Part shown: one piece after another, positions 7,072 to 14,699 of the stretch
Position numbering within the stretch: the first letter of the stretch is position 1
Layout of the letters: every line of letters starts with the position of its first letter
Origin: Bryobacterales bacterium
Lineage (GTDB): Bacteria > Acidobacteriota > Terriglobia > Bryobacterales > Bryobacteraceae
Direction of reading: 5' to 3'
DNA length: 22,103 bases
Assembly (NCBI GenBank): GCA_003132865.1
Contig: PKYZ01000113.1
Location: 231-22,333, forward strand
Made by a program: the position numbers and the translations under genes
Notes under the pieces: generated by a model
Databases searched by the model: none
What the model was told of the DNA's origin: nothing
The model's input: the letters and a program-made list of their open reading frames with translations, nothing else

Positions 7072-7080
7072 GAAGGAGGT
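7072..7080 (+). promoter_or_regulatory. Strong Shine-Dalgarno deciding a TTG start
   Basis: GAAGGAGGT is a near-complete complement of the 16S rRNA 3' end, 7 bases before the TTG at 7088. It is the strongest ribosome binding site in the window and rules out the longer frame starting at 6887. Confidence 0.75.
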
Positions 7081-7087
7081 TGTTAAA

Positions 7088-7456
7088 TTGAAAACCATTC
7101 TGAGTTTTTTCGTGTTATTCGGACTTAGCGCCGTGACAATGTTCGCGGCTGACCAAACGTGGACTGGCAAGATTAGCGACAGCATGTGCGGAGTAAGTCA
7201 CCAGTCTGCCACCGAGCATGGCGGCAAGAAAATGTCGGACCGCGACTGCACGCTGGCGTGCGTAAAAGAACACCAGGCCAAGTACGTCTTTGTTCACGAT
7301 GGGAAGGTACTCAATATTGCGAACCAGGACGCTGCGGGGCTGGAGGAGCACGCGGGACACACGGTGAACCTGACGGGCGCCCTAGACGGCGACACCATTA
7401 CGGTTTCGAAGATCGAAATGTCTGGGCATATGAAAAAGAAAGCTTCCACAACTTGA
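7088..7456 (+). CDS. Small secreted protein of unknown function with TTG start
   Basis: 122 residues translated from TTG 7088. Residues 1-20 (MKTILSFFVLFGLSAVTMFA) are a signal peptide with cleavage before ADQTW. The mature part begins WTGKISDSMCG and has C34, C54 and C58 (DRDCTLACVKEH), then KYVFVHDGKVLNIANQD and a GHTVNLTGALDGDTITV segment. This looks like a small OB-like or beta domain seen in many secreted Acidobacteriota proteins. The cysteines could form a disulfide or bind a metal; function unknown. It is divergent from the CPXCG gene. A perfect hairpin at 7486-7510 follows 29 bp after the stop. Confidence 0.82.
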   Translation: MKTILSFFVLFGLSAVTMFAADQTWTGKISDSMCGVSHQSATEHGGKKMSDRDCTLACVKEHQAKYVFVHDGKVLNIANQDAAGLEEHAGHTVNLTGALDGDTITVSKIEMSGHMKKKASTT

Positions 7457-7485
7457 TGCGGTAACCGGGAAGGCAAACAACAGCA

Positions 7486-7510
7486 TGGCGCAGCACACCC
7501 TGCTGCGCCA
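7486..7510. repeat. Perfect 10-bp hairpin after the small secreted gene
   Basis: TGGCGCAGCA (7486-7495), loop CACCC, TGCTGCGCCA (7501-7510). It is 29 bp past the stop of the preceding gene. It is probably an intrinsic 3' end structure, but no U-run follows. Confidence 0.6.
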
Positions 7511-7847
7511 GAGCAACAGTTCGCAGGTCGGCCAGGTTGGCGTTCCTTTCGGCAAAACCAATCAGCCTAAAATGGTCGCTCGGAAATTCCTCAATTTCTA
7601 GCTGTGAACTAACCCGTGGCTTCGTCGAACCGCGTCCAAGCCCAAGGCGAAACGCGCTTTAGTCCGGCGCGCTCAGCATCCTGCTAGAAGCTTACGAAGC
7701 GGGTAAGCGGCACAGAAGGCAAAACCTGCATCTCTACGGCACATTCTGCAGGAGATCGAAACTAGATTTCTCCCGTGTAGTGTGGGGAACGATTTTTAGA
7801 AGGCGGCCCAAAGATTGCTTAAGCACTCAATAGCTCAAGAGGTCGGC

Positions 7848-7922
7848 ATGTTGAAATCACTTTCGGCAAGCTTGTTCGGTTGTTCGCGCCGCGTAGTGAG
7901 TCCGCGCAAGCCGGCAGCTTGA
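7848..7922 (+). CDS. Possible 24-residue micro-ORF
   Basis: ATG 7848 to TGA 7922 encodes MLKSLSASLFGCSRR plus nine residues, preceded by AAGAGG five bases upstream. The start resembles the N-terminus of short Acidobacteriota proteins beginning with a hydrophobic LFGC segment, so it may be the 5' remnant of one. Too short to be sure; may not be translated. Confidence 0.25.
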   Translation: MLKSLSASLFGCSRRVVSPRKPAA

Positions 7923-7960
7923 AATGCGGACTCCGGGAGATGCACTCGGGAAGGAGACTC

Positions 7961-8701
7961 ATGATCGCTACCACAGCCTCGCCGGTAACTCTGTCCAAGC
8001 TCGTGAGCAGGCATGAAGTCGCGGAACGCACGACCGCATTCCGCTTTGAAAAGCCATCGAACTGGACATTCGAGGCGGGCCAGTCTCTCGATATGACTTT
8101 GTGCGAACCCCCGGAGACCGATGCCGAAGGAAATACACGAACATTTTCGATGGCGAGTGGTCCCGATGAAGATACCCTGATGGTGGCCACCCGTATGCGC
8201 GATACGGCATTCAAGCGAGTGTTAAAGACGATGCCGCTTGGCTCCGCAGTTAAGCTCGAAGGTCCGTCCGGAAGCCTGACTCTCCATAACGATGTGACGC
8301 GAACCGCTGTGTTCCTGGCGGGCGGTATCGGCATCACGCCGTTCCGCAGCATGGTGCTCTGTGCGGCGAAAGAGAAGCTTACTCACCGAATCGTCCTTTT
8401 CTACTCGAACCGCCGGCCGGAGGACGCTCCGTTTCTCGATGAGCTACAGGCGCTGGAAAAAGAGAATCCGAACTACAAGCTCGTCGCCAGCATGACTGAA
8501 ATGGCGAAATCGCATCGGTCCTGGCACGGCGAAGTCGGCCAGATCGACAGAGAAATGCTTTTGAGGTATCTGAAGGATGCGGCTTCGCCCATCTACTACG
8601 TCGCTGGGCCGCCGGAGATGGTGAAGGGCCTCCACAAGACGATCAATGGAGCCGGAGTCGATGATGACAACATTCGCGCGGAAGAGTTTGCCGGCTACTA
8701 A
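7961..8701 (+). CDS. FAD/NAD(P)-binding ferredoxin-reductase-type oxidoreductase
   Basis: 246 residues forming a compact FNR module. The FAD-binding barrel has the RTFSMAS motif (60-66, equivalent of RxYS). The NAD(P) domain has AGGIGITPFRSMV (120-132) and YYVAGPPEM (212-220, equivalent of CGPxxM). There is no fused [2Fe-2S] or globin domain, so it must pass electrons to a separate partner. ATG 7961 follows AAGGAGA by three bases; an in-frame ATG at 7940 is possible. The ferritin-like gene starts only 28 bp downstream, suggesting an operon in which this enzyme may supply electrons for iron mobilisation; that link is inference. Confidence 0.88.
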   Translation: MIATTASPVTLSKLVSRHEVAERTTAFRFEKPSNWTFEAGQSLDMTLCEPPETDAEGNTRTFSMASGPDEDTLMVATRMRDTAFKRVLKTMPLGSAVKLEGPSGSLTLHNDVTRTAVFLAGGIGITPFRSMVLCAAKEKLTHRIVLFYSNRRPEDAPFLDELQALEKENPNYKLVASMTEMAKSHRSWHGEVGQIDREMLLRYLKDAASPIYYVAGPPEMVKGLHKTINGAGVDDDNIRAEEFAGY

Positions 8702-8729
8702 TCTTATCTTCGAAGAAGGGTAGAAGAAC

Positions 8730-9314
8730 ATGAAAACGAAACCTGCTAAAAAAGAACATCGTCCATTCGTGACGGACATTCAGGAACTCCGCCGGCGTGC
8801 CCGTGAGCACATGGGAAGGGGTGCGGTTACTAGCGCCTACAGTGCGGACCGGGAAACGGTTATCCGCATCCTAAATGAGGTCCTGGCGACGGAGATTGTC
8901 TGTGTGCTGCGATATAAACGTCACTACTACATGGCCGCTGGCATTCATGCACAGGCAGTGGCCCAGGAGTTCCTCGAGCACGCGAACGAGGAGCAAGGTC
9001 ATGCGGATATTGCCGCCGAGCGGATCACCCAATTGGGGGGCGAGCCGAACTTCAATCCCGAAGGGCTGGCAACTCGCAGCCATTCGCAGTACGTCGAAGG
9101 CAAATCGCTTCTGGACATGGTTCGGGAGGACCTTGTCGCTGAGCGGATCGCGGTGGAGTCCTATAACGAGATCATTCGCTACCTTGGCAATGACGATCCC
9201 ACCACCCGCATCGCGATGGAGCAGATCCTGGCCAAGGAGGAAGAGCACGCCGACGATATGAAAAAACTGCTCGAAACGCTTAGCAAGGACGAGCGGTTTG
9301 CAGAGCATTCCTGA
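8730..9314 (+). CDS. Ferritin-like (bacterioferritin-type) diiron protein
   Basis: 194 residues. After a charged 40-residue N-terminal extension, a four-helix ferritin-like bundle carries ligands in the bacterioferritin spacing: E55 (LATEIVCVLRY), E88 and H91 (NEEQGHAD), E138 (DLVAERIAVESY), and E170 with H173 (AKEEEHADD). No heme-binding Met is obvious. The predicted role is iron oxidation and storage or peroxide protection in the cytoplasm. GAAGGGTAG about 10 bases upstream serves as ribosome binding site. It is directly behind the FNR-type reductase. The long extension, absent from standard bacterioferritin, is unexplained. Confidence 0.88.
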   Translation: MKTKPAKKEHRPFVTDIQELRRRAREHMGRGAVTSAYSADRETVIRILNEVLATEIVCVLRYKRHYYMAAGIHAQAVAQEFLEHANEEQGHADIAAERITQLGGEPNFNPEGLATRSHSQYVEGKSLLDMVREDLVAERIAVESYNEIIRYLGNDDPTTRIAMEQILAKEEEHADDMKKLLETLSKDERFAEHS

Positions 9315-9374
9315 AGAAACGTAGTACTGCTCCGACAACAAGTGCGCCCCGTTTGGACAAGAACCGTGAGTCCC

Positions 9375-9399
9375 GTCCCAAAAGGCGAGCTTTTGGGAC
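9375..9399. repeat. Perfect 10-bp hairpin after the ferritin-like gene
   Basis: GTCCCAAAAG (9375-9384), loop GCGAG, CTTTTGGGAC (9390-9399). It is 60 bp past the ferritin-like stop. It may stop transcription between convergent genes or be one of a dispersed family. No U-run follows on the plus strand. Confidence 0.65.
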
Positions 9400-9509
9400 A
9401 AGGGAACAGCATCCTGCCCTCGGTGCCGTGAGGCGAAGAATGGGCGAGCATCCTCCTGGCGAAACCATTGGCCGGTCAATAAGCACCCCTGCTTTGGGGA
9501 GCATTAGAC

Positions 9510-9539
9510 TTGTAAACAGAAACTGCGCGCGAGCGTCAA
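9510..9539 (+). repeat. 30-bp dispersed repeat, copy 2
   Basis: Begins TTGTAAACAGAAACTGCG and ends GCGTCAA. It has two mismatches to copy 1 at 4807-4836 and the same orientation. Here it lies between convergent genes, away from any start codon. Confidence 0.75.
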
Positions 9540-9584
9540 TCTAAGGAACCGGTGGCAAACGTGGCCGCCCAGGGACCGGAGGCG

Positions 9585-10460
9585 CTACACACTCACCACC
9601 GGGCACGGCGATTGGCGGATGATGGAATAGGCATGGCCGGTGAGGCGGCCCATCATACCGGTGATACCGGCATCCGCGCCGCGGCCGATCACGAGCAGGT
9701 CCGCCTCCGCCTTGCGGGCCTCTTCGCAAATCATTTCGGCGGCCGGCCCCATAGTCAGGACGACCTCGGCTTGGGTGCCTGCCTTCTGTTGGAGAGCGGC
9801 GATCTCGGTCTCCGCGTTATCCACCAGGAATTTGCGCCACTCCGGCGAGAAATGGTATCCCTCCGTGCGGGGATCGAGTTCGGCCAACGCGTGCACCAGC
9901 GTGAGCTGCGCGCCAAACTCGGCAGCCAGTTGCGCGGACCACTTCAGAGCGCGGGCCCCGGACGGCAACAGGTCGATGGCGCAGAGAATGCGCTTGAGAG
10001 CGGCCTCGCCCGAGGGTGCCGCCTCTGCATGCGCGGTGGTCCAGACAGGGCAATCGGCATCGTGCAGCACTTTGGCGGTGACCGAGCCGAGCAGCATGCG
10101 GCGGAATGGGCCGTAGCCGTGGGTGGGCATCACGATCAGCCCGGCTTCTTCGCGCCGCGCGCAATCCACGATCTCGCGCGCCGGATCGCCATCCAACAGA
10201 AGACGCCGCACGCGATGCGGAGCGAGTTCCTCACGTTGGAACCCGGCGATGCGCTGCTCGGCGTCCCTGCGCCGGTCGGCGAGTATGTCGGTCATGGCGC
10301 TGGCCATCTCGATGGCGCCGAACTCGCGGTAGGGCGGCAGCACGTGCAGCAGGATGATTTCGGAATTGAATCGCTCCGCAACGGGAACGGCAAAACGAAC
10401 GGCTTGGTTGGCGCGCTCGGAAAAATCGATCGGCAGGAGAATCTTCGCGACGGGAAACAT
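9585..10460 (-). CDS. Tandem universal stress protein (two UspA domains)
   Basis: 291 residues with two Usp folds, about 1-145 and 155-291. The first opens FPVAKILLPIDFSERA and ends with MPTHGYGPFRRMLLGSVTAK, close to the ATP-binding loop G-x2-G-x9-G(S/T). The second has KRILCAIDLLPSG and LVIGRGADAGITGMMGRLTG, where the final Ser/Thr is Arg, so only the first domain looks set up for ATP binding. The role is general stress survival in the cytoplasm; no direct target is known. GGAGG five bases before ATG 10460 is a good ribosome binding site. It is convergent with the ferritin-like gene. Confidence 0.92.
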   Translation of the reverse strand: MFPVAKILLPIDFSERANQAVRFAVPVAERFNSEIILLHVLPPYREFGAIEMASAMTDILADRRRDAEQRIAGFQREELAPHRVRRLLLDGDPAREIVDCARREEAGLIVMPTHGYGPFRRMLLGSVTAKVLHDADCPVWTTAHAEAAPSGEAALKRILCAIDLLPSGARALKWSAQLAAEFGAQLTLVHALAELDPRTEGYHFSPEWRKFLVDNAETEIAALQQKAGTQAEVVLTMGPAAEMICEEARKAEADLLVIGRGADAGITGMMGRLTGHAYSIIRQSPCPVVSV

Positions 10461-10543
10461 GACTGCCTCCGTACCTGATCTTACTGCGGCCGGGCAGGCG
10501 AAGGCCAGCCCGTTTCAGATGGCGGTGGCCCGGGCGCGGGTAG

Positions 10544-10975
10544 CTACAATTGGTCGAGGGTCAATTGTGGCTCGCCGGCCCCCGCCGGCTGCTCAACCAT
10601 GGCGAGCAGTGTGCCGATGATCCGCTTGGTCTCGGATGAGGCGAAAACTGTCCGCAACCACCTGACGAAATCGTCCTCAGACATCAGTCGAGCCGGTACG
10701 CCGTATGCGGTGACCTCGAGCGGGTAAAATTCATTGACGCCATGCGAAACGGAAAAGAGGGGATATTGATAAAAGTCCAACGTCGGAACCAGGATTTAAA
10801 AAATATGCTCGAACCTTGCGCCGGTGCGGTCTGGCCTAGTCGTAACCTGTCCCTCGATCAGGTTGTCGACACGTCGGCCCAGCAGGGCGGCCTGTTCCCT
10901 CCGGATGGCTCCGGGCGACTTCTGCGCTGGCTTGGCCGCGAGTTCTTCCGGCCACAAGTCTGGAATCGACGCCAT
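10544..10975 (-). pseudogene. Conserved small protein interrupted by an in-frame stop
   Basis: ATG 10975 (MASIPDLWPEELAAK) opens a 143-residue frame interrupted by TAA at 10798-10796 (residue 60). The frame continues unchanged through ILVPTLDFYQYPLFSVSHGV and EFYPLEVTAYG to a stop at 10544. FEHIF-stop-ILVPTLDFYQYP reads as one beta-rich domain, so a single substitution (for example TAT to TAA) probably inactivated it. A GAGGT lies eight bases upstream of the ATG. It starts 11 bp after the end of the broken nuclease-like gene and was surely co-transcribed with it. I do not recognise the family. Two separate peptides or stop read-through are alternatives. Confidence 0.7.
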
Positions 10976-10986
10976 CAGTTTCTACC

Positions 10987-11756
10987 TCACGGGTTTAGTT
11001 TAAACGAAATTGGGAGATGGTCTGAGACGGCGGGCCGGCCATTCTCGCCGATAAGCGGCATCGATCCCACGGCGGCGAGCGTCTGGAGAGCCTCGTCGTC
11101 GAAACGCTCAATGAGGTCTGGCCTGATCAGTACCTGATCGAAAATGTGCCAGAAGTAGCTGACGTCGGCTCCGCGGCTGTAGTAGTCTGTTCCGGACGGC
11201 CCTGGTGTCCTATCGCCAAAACATCCCCACATGGGGTGCGGTCGCGCTTGTGTGCCGTCGCTTTCGTCATGACGGCATGGAGCCCGCTTGCCATGACGAC
11301 TGCTCTCTCGAACGGGTTCATGTTCAAATCACCAACCAGCAAGGTGCGTTGGTGACCAGCCGTATCTTCGGCGCTTCGGACCATCTCGCCCACATGTTCA
11401 CAATGGCGGTCTTGGTCCCGGTCGTCGGCATACATCTTACTCGGCAAGTGGGCGGTCGCCAACAGCATCTCTTCGCGCGCCGGAAGCCGCATGCGACGAA
11501 TGGATACGCGGGTGTCGTGGGAAACTTCCTCCAGGTAGACGCCCGCGAAGCGGGTGAATATTTTCAAAGCTGGGCATTCGCTCCGGGTGAAATGGAAGTC
11601 CGCCGCTTTGCCCGTATTCAGCGCATTCAAGAGCGTGGCCTCGGACAGGTTGCACTCGGCCAGGACCAGCACGTCCACCGCGTGTTCGTCCGCCAACTCT
11701 CGGACCTGTCGATGAAGGGGCTTGTTGTTGATGTTCCAGAACAGGAAGGTTGTCAT
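10987..11756 (-). pseudogene. Endonuclease/exonuclease/phosphatase-family protein with frameshift
   Basis: From ATG 11756 the frame encodes MTTFLFWNINNKPLHRQ, DVLVLAECNLS (metal-binding Glu) and LLVGDLNMNPFE (catalytic Asp-x-Asn), the order of the EEP superfamily. At the C-run 11233-11236 the homology switches frame: the first frame runs on with RDRTPCGDVLAIG, while the other continues correctly with PMWGCFGDRTPG, YFWHIFDQVLIRPDL and the final SDHLPISF (catalytic His). One missing C explains it. EEP enzymes cut nucleic acids or phosphoesters with Mg2+. Either a genuine recent frameshift or a homopolymer error. The downstream partner gene is also broken. Confidence 0.82.
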
Positions 11757-11818
11757 CGAGCTACCCGGAATGTCATATTGCGCACACCTTCCACATTATC
11801 GCCAGCCGCCGCATGCGC

Positions 11819-11824
11819 TACAAT
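11819..11824 (+). promoter_or_regulatory. Possible -10 element for the dciA-gatC-gatA operon
   Basis: TACAAT, preceded by TGCGC (extended -10-like), lies 31 bp upstream of the dciA start. No convincing -35 at standard spacing was found. Confidence 0.35.
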
Positions 11825-11854
11825 GATTCGGGTCCCCCTCAACGTCCCCTCAAG

Positions 11855-12259
11855 ATGGAACGCGCCAGCAGACTCCTCGGCAAGCTCACCGCTGGCGGAG
11901 GTCCGATCGATGTCGACGATCTGGCCCGCGCCGCGTGGCCGCTGGCCGTGGGCAAGAAGGTCGCGGCGCGCACGCGGCCCGCGCGCATGGTGCGGACCCG
12001 GCTGATCGTGGAGGTCGAAGATCCCATTTGGAAGAAGCAACTGTTTACGCTTTCCACGCAGATCCTGACGAACCTGGAGCGGCATCTGGGGCAGGGAATC
12101 GTCGAAGATCTGGAGTTTCGCGTCATGCCGCCACGGCGCGACGCGCAGCGGGCCGAAGTGGCGCAACCGGCGCTCGCCTCGCTCGATGAAGCAGACGAGA
12201 TCGCCGACCCGGTCATGCGCAACATGTATAAGCAGGCGCGCAAGAAGGCTCTGGCGTGA
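11855..12259 (+). CDS. dciA: DciA/DUF721 replicative-helicase operator protein
   Basis: 134 residues. The DUF721 core is clear: AAWPLAVGKKVAARTRPARM, then LIVEVEDPIWKKQLFTLSTQ and ILTNLERHLG. DciA helps the replicative helicase DnaB in bacteria that lack DnaC/DnaI loaders. The C-terminal part (PALASLDEADEIADPVMRNM) is flexible and charged. ATG 11855 starts the protein near the usual family start; the frame remains open to 11750, but that would cover the putative -10 sequence. No strong Shine-Dalgarno, so a short or absent leader is possible. Its last bases overlap gatC by 4 bp (GTGA), indicating an operon. Confidence 0.85.
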   Translation: MERASRLLGKLTAGGGPIDVDDLARAAWPLAVGKKVAARTRPARMVRTRLIVEVEDPIWKKQLFTLSTQILTNLERHLGQGIVEDLEFRVMPPRRDAQRAEVAQPALASLDEADEIADPVMRNMYKQARKKALA

Positions 12260-12567
12260 AGATCACAGAAAAAGAAGTCCGCTACGTGGCGGAACTGGCC
12301 AACCTGAGCCTGAGCGAGGCGGAGGTTCACAAATTCCAAGCCGACCTCGACGAGATTCTCGGCCATGTGGAACGGCTGAACGAGATCGATACCGCCGGCG
12401 TCGAGCCGATGGCGCAGGTGCTCTACGCGGCCGGCGATACGGCTGGCGATAGGGTTAAGCTGCGCGCCGACTGCGAACGTCCGCCGCTGGGCACCGACGT
12501 CGCGCTGGCGAATGCGCCGCAATCCGGCGCCGGGTACTTCAAAGTGCCGAAGGTCATCGAACGCTGA
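12256..12567 (+). CDS. gatC: Asp-tRNA(Asn)/Glu-tRNA(Gln) amidotransferase subunit C
   Basis: 103 residues from GTG 12256. The family signature is present throughout: ITEKEVRYVAELANLSLSE, LDEILGHVERLNEIDTAGVE, and the C-terminal AGYFKVPKVIER. GatC wraps around GatA and stabilises the GatCAB complex, which makes Gln-tRNA and Asn-tRNA from mischarged tRNAs. AAGAAGG upstream is a fair ribosome binding site. GTGA overlaps the dciA stop, and gatA follows after three bases, so the three are translated as a unit. No gatB is in the window. Confidence 0.96.
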   Translation: MKITEKEVRYVAELANLSLSEAEVHKFQADLDEILGHVERLNEIDTAGVEPMAQVLYAAGDTAGDRVKLRADCERPPLGTDVALANAPQSGAGYFKVPKVIER

Positions 12568-12570
12568 CCT

Positions 12571-14007
12571 ATGGATAGTCGATCGCTCACCATCGGCCAG
12601 ATCAGGGACGGTTTGCTGGCGCGCCGCTTCAGCGCCGTGGAGTTGGCGCAGGAAACTTTGCGGTTCGCCGAGGCGCAAAACCCCGCCACCAATGCCTATC
12701 TGCGATTCTCGCCGGAGCGCGCGCTGAGCGCGGCGGCCCGCGTGGACCAGAAGATCGCGCGCGGCGACGATCCGGGCCCGCTGGCCGGAGTGCCCGTGGC
12801 GGTGAAGGACGTCATCCTCACCAAGGACCTGCGTACCACGTGCGGCTCGAAGCTGCTGGCCGAGTACGTGCCGCCCTACGATGCCACGGCGATCGTGCGG
12901 CTGGAGGAAGCCGGCGGTGTGATCTTGGGCAAGACCAACTGCGATGAATTCGCCATGGGATCGTCGAACGAGAATTCGGCGTTCGGGCCGGTGCGCAATC
13001 CGCTGGCGCAGGACCGCGTTCCGGGCGGATCGAGCGGCGGTTCGGCGGCCGCGGTGGCGCAGGGGACGGCGGTCGTGGCACTGGGGTCGGACACCGGCGG
13101 GTCCATCCGGCAACCCGCTTCATTTTGCGGCGTGGTGGGCGTGACGCCCACCTACGGGCGCGTCTCGCGCTACGGGCTGACCGCGTTCGCCAGCTCGCTC
13201 GACCACATTGGACCGCTGGCGCGCACCGTGCGCGATGCCGCCGTGCTGCTGCGGGCGATCGCCGGCCGCGACCCGCTGGACGCCACATCGGCCGAGGCGC
13301 CTGTGCCGGACTATACACAATCGATGGATGGAAACGTCAAAGGTCTGAAGCTTGGATTGCCCCGCGAGTATCTAAAAGAGTTGACGAGCGAAACCGGGGA
13401 CTTGATCGCGGCGGGCGTCGCGACGCTACGGAAGCTCGGCTGCGAAGTGCGCGAGATCAGCTTGCCGGCGACCGATTATGCCATCGGCTGCTACTACATC
13501 ATTGCGACGGCGGAAGCCAGTTCGAACCTGGCGCGCTATGATGGCGTGCGGTACACTTTCCGGTCGGAGGCTTCCGGCACGTTGAGCGACATGTATCGGC
13601 ATACGCGCGGCGAGGGCTTCGGAGCGGAATGCAAGCGGCGCATCATGCTGGGGACTTATGTATTGAGCGCGGGTTATTACGACGCCTATTACTTGAAGGC
13701 GCAGAAGGTGCGCGCGCTGATCGCCCGGGATTTCGCGCGGGCGTTTTCGGAGGTGGACGCCATCGTGGCGCCGGTGTCGCCTTTCCCGGCATTCAAGCTG
13801 GGCGAGAAGATCGACGATCCGCTGGCGATGTACTTGTCGGACATCTACACGATTACCGGCTCGCTGGCCGGCATTCCTTGCATGAGCGTGCCCTGCGGCA
13901 AGACGGCCGATGGGTTGCCGGTGGGAATGCAGATTCTGGCCAAACATTTTGACGAGCCGACTATGTTCCGCCTGGCTGACGCTTTCGAGCGTGCTGCAGC
14001 AAACTGA
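12571..14007 (+). CDS. gatA: Asp-tRNA(Asn)/Glu-tRNA(Gln) amidotransferase subunit A
   Basis: 478 residues, normal length. The amidase Ser-cisSer-Lys triad is intact: K79 in VPVAVKDVI, S154 in PGGSSGGSAA and S178 in GSDTGGSIRQP. These are the same numbers as in well-studied GatA proteins, which supports the chosen ATG. GatA releases ammonia from glutamine or asparagine and channels it to GatB for amidation of Glu-tRNA(Gln) or Asp-tRNA(Asn). The gene follows gatC after three bases. A perfect GC palindrome at 14019-14036 lies 12 bp after the stop and may mark the operon end. Confidence 0.97.
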   Translation: MDSRSLTIGQIRDGLLARRFSAVELAQETLRFAEAQNPATNAYLRFSPERALSAAARVDQKIARGDDPGPLAGVPVAVKDVILTKDLRTTCGSKLLAEYVPPYDATAIVRLEEAGGVILGKTNCDEFAMGSSNENSAFGPVRNPLAQDRVPGGSSGGSAAAVAQGTAVVALGSDTGGSIRQPASFCGVVGVTPTYGRVSRYGLTAFASSLDHIGPLARTVRDAAVLLRAIAGRDPLDATSAEAPVPDYTQSMDGNVKGLKLGLPREYLKELTSETGDLIAAGVATLRKLGCEVREISLPATDYAIGCYYIIATAEASSNLARYDGVRYTFRSEASGTLSDMYRHTRGEGFGAECKRRIMLGTYVLSAGYYDAYYLKAQKVRALIARDFARAFSEVDAIVAPVSPFPAFKLGEKIDDPLAMYLSDIYTITGSLAGIPCMSVPCGKTADGLPVGMQILAKHFDEPTMFRLADAFERAAAN

Positions 14008-14018
14008 TACAAATTGAT

Positions 14019-14036
14019 GGCCGGGCATGCCCGGCC
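14019..14036. repeat. 18-bp perfect palindrome after gatA
   Basis: GGCCGGGCATGCCCGGCC reads identically on both strands. It sits between gatA and sodA. It could form a hairpin at the gatA mRNA end; no U-run follows. Confidence 0.65.
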
Positions 14037-14068
14037 GCACTTACACTTGGAGATGAACGGAGATCGAT

Positions 14069-14680
14069 ATGTCTTTTACGCTTCCCGCACTACCCTACGC
14101 GACTGACGCCCTGGAGGTTTCCATCGACAAGACGACGATGGAGATCCATCACGCCAAACACCATGGCGCTTACGTGACCAACCTGAACAAGGCGCTGGAA
14201 TCGGCGCCCGCTCTCGCCGGCAAGAGCATCGAAGAACTGCTGGCAAACAACTGCGCCATCGTGCCGGAGAATATCCGCACGGCGGTGCGCAACAACGGCG
14301 GCGGCCACATCAACCACTCGATGTTCTGGACCATCATGGGGCCGGGCGCGGGCGGCGCGCCGGTGGGCAACGTGGCGCAGGCCATTACCGGCACGTTCGG
14401 CGGTTTCGACCAGTTCAAGGAGAAGCTGCAAGCGGCCGGGATGGCCCGTTTCGGCTCCGGCTGGGCTTGGCTGATTTCAAGCGGCGGCAAGCTGGACATT
14501 GTTTCCACCGCGAACCAGGACAGCCCGGTGATGGAAGGGAAGCATCCCATCGTGGGCGTGGATGTTTGGGAGCACGCTTACTACTTGAAGTATCAGAACC
14601 GGCGCGCGGATTATCTGGGCGCGTGGTGGAATGTGGTGAATTGGCCCGCGGTGGAAGCGCGGTTCAATTCGCAGAAGTAG
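14069..14680 (+). CDS. sodA: Superoxide dismutase, Mn type
   Basis: 203 residues, full length. Metal ligands H27 (MEIHHAKHH), H83 ([11 protein letters not shown]), D165 and H169 ([11 protein letters not shown]) are all present. GGHxNHSxFW with Q150 in ANQDSP is the manganese-type pattern; iron enzymes instead carry AAQxWNH. It converts superoxide to oxygen and peroxide. There is no signal peptide, so it is cytoplasmic. GGAGA lies five bases before ATG 14069. It may be transcribed alone after the gat operon. Confidence 0.96.
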   Translation: MSFTLPALPYATDALEVSIDKTTMEIHHAKHHGAYVTNLNKALESAPALAGKSIEELLANNCAIVPENIRTAVRNNGGGHINHSMFWTIMGPGAGGAPVGNVAQAITGTFGGFDQFKEKLQAAGMARFGSGWAWLISSGGKLDIVSTANQDSPVMEGKHPIVGVDVWEHAYYLKYQNRRADYLGAWWNVVNWPAVEARFNSQK

Positions 14681-14699
14681 ATTCTTGTGAGGCAGGGCA

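Larger units (their letters stand above)
7457..7960. other. 504-bp stretch with hairpins and one possible micro-ORF
   Basis: No gene of normal size is supported. It holds a hairpin at 7486-7510 (see separate entry), a weaker GAAATT/AATTTC inverted repeat near 7585-7602, and a 24-codon open frame at 7848-7922. The strand just before the oxidoreductase has an AAGGAGA at 7951-7957. No promoter could be fixed. Confidence 0.55.
9315..9584. other. Convergent spacer with hairpin and dispersed repeat
   Basis: No gene seen. It contains a perfect hairpin at 9375-9399 and the second copy of the 30-bp dispersed repeat at 9510-9539, both listed separately. Confidence 0.55.

Noticed and set aside
9552..10478. 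308-codon plus-strand frame over the universal stress gene
   Set aside because: Shadow frame; Usp motifs are unmistakable on the minus strand.
11839..13113. 424-codon minus-strand frame over dciA and gatCA
   Set aside because: Antisense of well-conserved housekeeping genes.
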